Positions 26,068-27,610 of a stretch of DNA of 27,610 bases are shown one piece after another. The DNA is from an uncultured Sphingosinicella sp. Its GTDB lineage: Bacteria > Pseudomonadota > Alphaproteobacteria > Sphingomonadales > Sphingomonadaceae. The translations under genes were made by a program, and so were the position numbers. The notes beneath the pieces are model-generated. The model ran no database searches. It was given only the letters and a program-made list of their open reading frames with translations, and was not told the DNA's origin. Location of the stretch: NCBI GenBank assembly GCA_946886275.1, contig CAMPIH010000007.1:1-27610 (forward strand), in the 5' to 3' direction. Position 1 is the stretch's first letter; every line of letters starts with the position of its first letter.

Positions 26068-26643
26068 ATGATGAAGAAAACTCTGACGGCCATGTTCCTG
26101 GCCACCTCGCTTTCGCTCGGAGCCTGCGCAACGACCAATGACGACGATCTCGCCGACATCGGCACTGGCGCGGCGATCGGTGCCGGTGTCGGCGCTGGCG
26201 CCGGTGCCGTGATCGGCGGCCTCTCTCCAGTCGAGGGTGCCGTTCTCGGCGCCGCCGTCGGCGGACTGGCCGGCGCCGTCTGGACCGACCGCGACAATGA
26301 CGGACGAGTCGACGGTTATACCCGCGGCGGCCAATATTATCAGGGTGACCCGCCTTATTATGATCCGCGGACCGGCCGGGCCTGCACCTCGACCCTGACC
26401 GGCGCAGCCACGGGCGCGGGCGTCGGCGCTCTCGCCGGTGCCGGAGCCGGCGCGGTGATCGGCGGCGTCAGCCCGCTCGAAGGCGCCATTGCCGGCGCCC
26501 TCGTCGGTGGTGTCGCGGGTGCCGTCTGGGCCGACCAGAACAATGACGGCTGTGTCGACGGCTATACGCGCGGCAGCCAATATTATCAGGGCGCGCCTGA
26601 GCCGGTCTATCAGGCTCCGGTCCGCAGCGGCGAGCGCGGCTAA
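26068..26643 (+). CDS. Lipoprotein with two glycine-zipper / DxDxDG modules, 191 aa
   Basis: ATG at 26068 is followed by a second ATG and preceded by CAGGGAG. The signal peptide ends at the lipobox LGAC (Cys20), and a DDDLAD acidic spacer follows. Two similar modules make up the rest. Module 1 (33-93) has a glycine-zipper helix pair (TGAAIGAGVGAGAGAVIGG, then VLGAAVGGLAGAVW), an acidic loop DRDNDGRVD and YTRGGQYYQG. Module 2 (111-175) repeats the pattern with DQNNDGCVD and YTRGSQYYQG. The acidic loops fit D-x-[DN]-x-D-G-x-x-D, as in EF-hand or thrombospondin-type calcium loops. Glycine zippers associate with membranes and can oligomerise, so an outer-membrane anchored, possibly calcium-responsive envelope protein is the best guess. 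Module 1 is followed by a Pro/Tyr-rich joint with Cys106. Confidence 0.82.
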   Translation: MMKKTLTAMFLATSLSLGACATTNDDDLADIGTGAAIGAGVGAGAGAVIGGLSPVEGAVLGAAVGGLAGAVWTDRDNDGRVDGYTRGGQYYQGDPPYYDPRTGRACTSTLTGAATGAGVGALAGAGAGAVIGGVSPLEGAIAGALVGGVAGAVWADQNNDGCVDGYTRGSQYYQGAPEPVYQAPVRSGERG

Positions 26644-26657
26644 GGCCTGATTTGAGC

Positions 26658-26693
26658 CTGGGACGCCGGGCGCTTCGGCGCCCGACGTCCCAG
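26658..26693 (+). terminator. Strong hairpin with UUCG loop after the lipoprotein gene
   Basis: A 16-bp stem with one C-A mismatch (CTGGGACG-C-CGGGCGC against GCGCCCG-A-CGTCCCAG) closes a TTCG loop, 14 bases after the lipoprotein stop. There is no following T-run, so it is either a Rho-assisted terminator or an mRNA-stabilising 3' hairpin. The rest of 26694-26917, before the convergent transpeptidase gene, shows no gene. Confidence 0.6.
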
Positions 26694-26917
26694 CACTCAT
26701 CTTCCATTGCCCGGGGTTTCCGTCGGGTCGCTCCGAGGAGCCAGAGGCTGGACAATTGGCGCCCTTGCCATCCCGGCCCCTTCGCCAAAATTCCACGATC
26801 CCCTGCAGGCGAAGCAGCCGACAGGCCGCGTCTTCCGGTCTGCCTGCGCGCCGGATCTGATTTTCAGATTCTTCGAAGGAGAGCGAGCGTCAGGGACGCC
26901 GAATCTTCTCCTTCGAT

Positions 26918-27610
26918 CTAGCGGCGGCGCCGTCCTTCGTTTCCGAACAAGGCGGCCATGTGCACCGGATCGCGATTATAGACGTCGGACCGAAGCGACA
27001 CGCCCTGCGGCTCGGGCGCGGCGGTCAGGTAGACGAGGTAGACCGGCACCGGCTGAGGCAGATCGACCTGCTGCTCGGGCTCGCCGTTGCGCCTCGGAGC
27101 CTCTCCGAACAGCCAGGCGGCGAGCCTCGGGGCATCCTCGAGCCGGACGCAGCCGGAGCTGAACAGCCGCGCTTCCTCGCGAAGCAAGGAACGTTCGGGC
27201 GTGTCGTGGAGATAGACGCCGAGCTCGTTGGGGAACATGAACTTCATCCGCCCCATCGCATTCGAAGGGCCCGGAAGCTGGCGGACCCTCAGATCCTGGC
27301 GGCCGGCCGAAACCGCGCGCCAATCGACCGCGGAGGGCTCCACCCGGCGGGCATTTTCGGTCCAGTCGGACAGGATCTCGTAGCGCCGGGCGCGGATCAC
27401 TCCGGGTCCGTCGGAAAGGACCGCGTCCGCGACCCGCCGCCGAACGAGGTCCGGCGGGATGTTCCAATAGGGATTGAGCGAGACGTAGCGCATCGTCGCG
27501 GCCATCATCGGCGTCGGCTCGCTCGGCTTGCCGACGACGACCCGCATCGAGTCCACCGCCTGTCCGTCCTCGTACATCCAGAGCCGGGCGGCGGCGGCGT
27601 CGACGAGGAC
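26918..27610 (-). CDS. YcbB-type L,D-transpeptidase, N-terminus beyond window
   Basis: The minus-strand frame ends with TAG at 26918-26920 and stays open through the right edge, so only the C-terminal 230 residues are present. The ATG at 27577 is internal, because the preceding VLVDAAAARLWMYEDGQ is the usual beginning of the YkuD catalytic fold. The conserved VGK...TP...NPYWNIPP, GRMKFMFPN, YLHDTP and LFSSGCVRLED blocks are typical of the large LdtD/YcbB enzymes, with the nucleophilic Cys in SSGCVR and the His in LHDTP. These periplasmic enzymes form 3-3 cross-links in peptidoglycan or attach proteins to it. The C-terminal tail (DVYNRDPVHMAALFG) is also YcbB-like. The upstream PG-binding and signal regions lie outside the window. 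Confidence 0.92.
   Translation of the reverse strand, partial: VLVDAAAARLWMYEDGQAVDSMRVVVGKPSEPTPMMAATMRYVSLNPYWNIPPDLVRRRVADAVLSDGPGVIRARRYEILSDWTENARRVEPSAVDWRAVSAGRQDLRVRQLPGPSNAMGRMKFMFPNELGVYLHDTPERSLLREEARLFSSGCVRLEDAPRLAAWLFGEAPRRNGEPEQQVDLPQPVPVYLVYLTAAPEPQGVSLRSDVYNRDPVHMAALFGNEGRRRR

Overview
The window looks like a chromosomal segment of a high-GC alphaproteobacterium, most likely a sphingomonad. The main reasons are the strongly GC-biased codon use, the AcnA type, the divergent dihydroorotase/YgfZ pair, and many small signal-peptide or membrane proteins of the kind common in sphingomonads. I see no tRNA, rRNA, insertion sequence, phage gene or CRISPR array. The assignment rests on gene content and style, not on a marker gene.

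Region 1 (1-11188, minus strand) is a two-partner secretion locus. A very large TpsA-type exoprotein (at least 2,568 codons, C-terminus beyond the left edge) follows its TpsB/FhaC-type outer-membrane transporter with an ATGA overlap. Upstream, in the same direction, are a secreted protein that looks like a permuted papain-fold (NlpC/P60- or LRAT-like) enzyme and an M48 zinc metalloprotease with a PDZ-like segment. The last two are coupled by a GTGA overlap. The exoprotein has three sectors: a TPS secretion domain, a PGRS-like glycine-rich sector with two C-x4-C pairs, and long beta-repeats of about 190-272 residues. This peptidase plus two-partner cluster is the most distinctive system in the window.

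Region 2 (11415-16189) holds a small membrane protein with a strong UUCG terminator, a dihydroorotase-lipoprotein operon divergent from ygfZ, a secreted protein of unknown function, a cyclase-family hydrolase and a CBU_0592-like membrane protein. The dihydroorotase and the cyclase both lack canonical metal-ligand histidines at their signature motifs.

Region 3 (16213-21758, minus strand) contains acnA and a run of small accessory genes: two coupled small proteins, an Arg-rich secreted protein, a DUF1772-like membrane protein, a two-helix membrane protein, a SnoaL/NTF2-like protein and two conserved-looking small proteins.

Region 4 (21759-27610) has a PHB-depolymerase-family esterase whose promoter region contains an exact match to the PhbF-type operator pattern TG-N-TGC-N3-GCAA. 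It also has two cell-envelope proteins of unknown function, an O-methyltransferase preceded by an inverted repeat and a potentially switching RNA leader, a lipoprotein made of two glycine-zipper plus DxDxDGxxD-like modules, and the C-terminal part of a YcbB-type L,D-transpeptidase that runs off the right edge.
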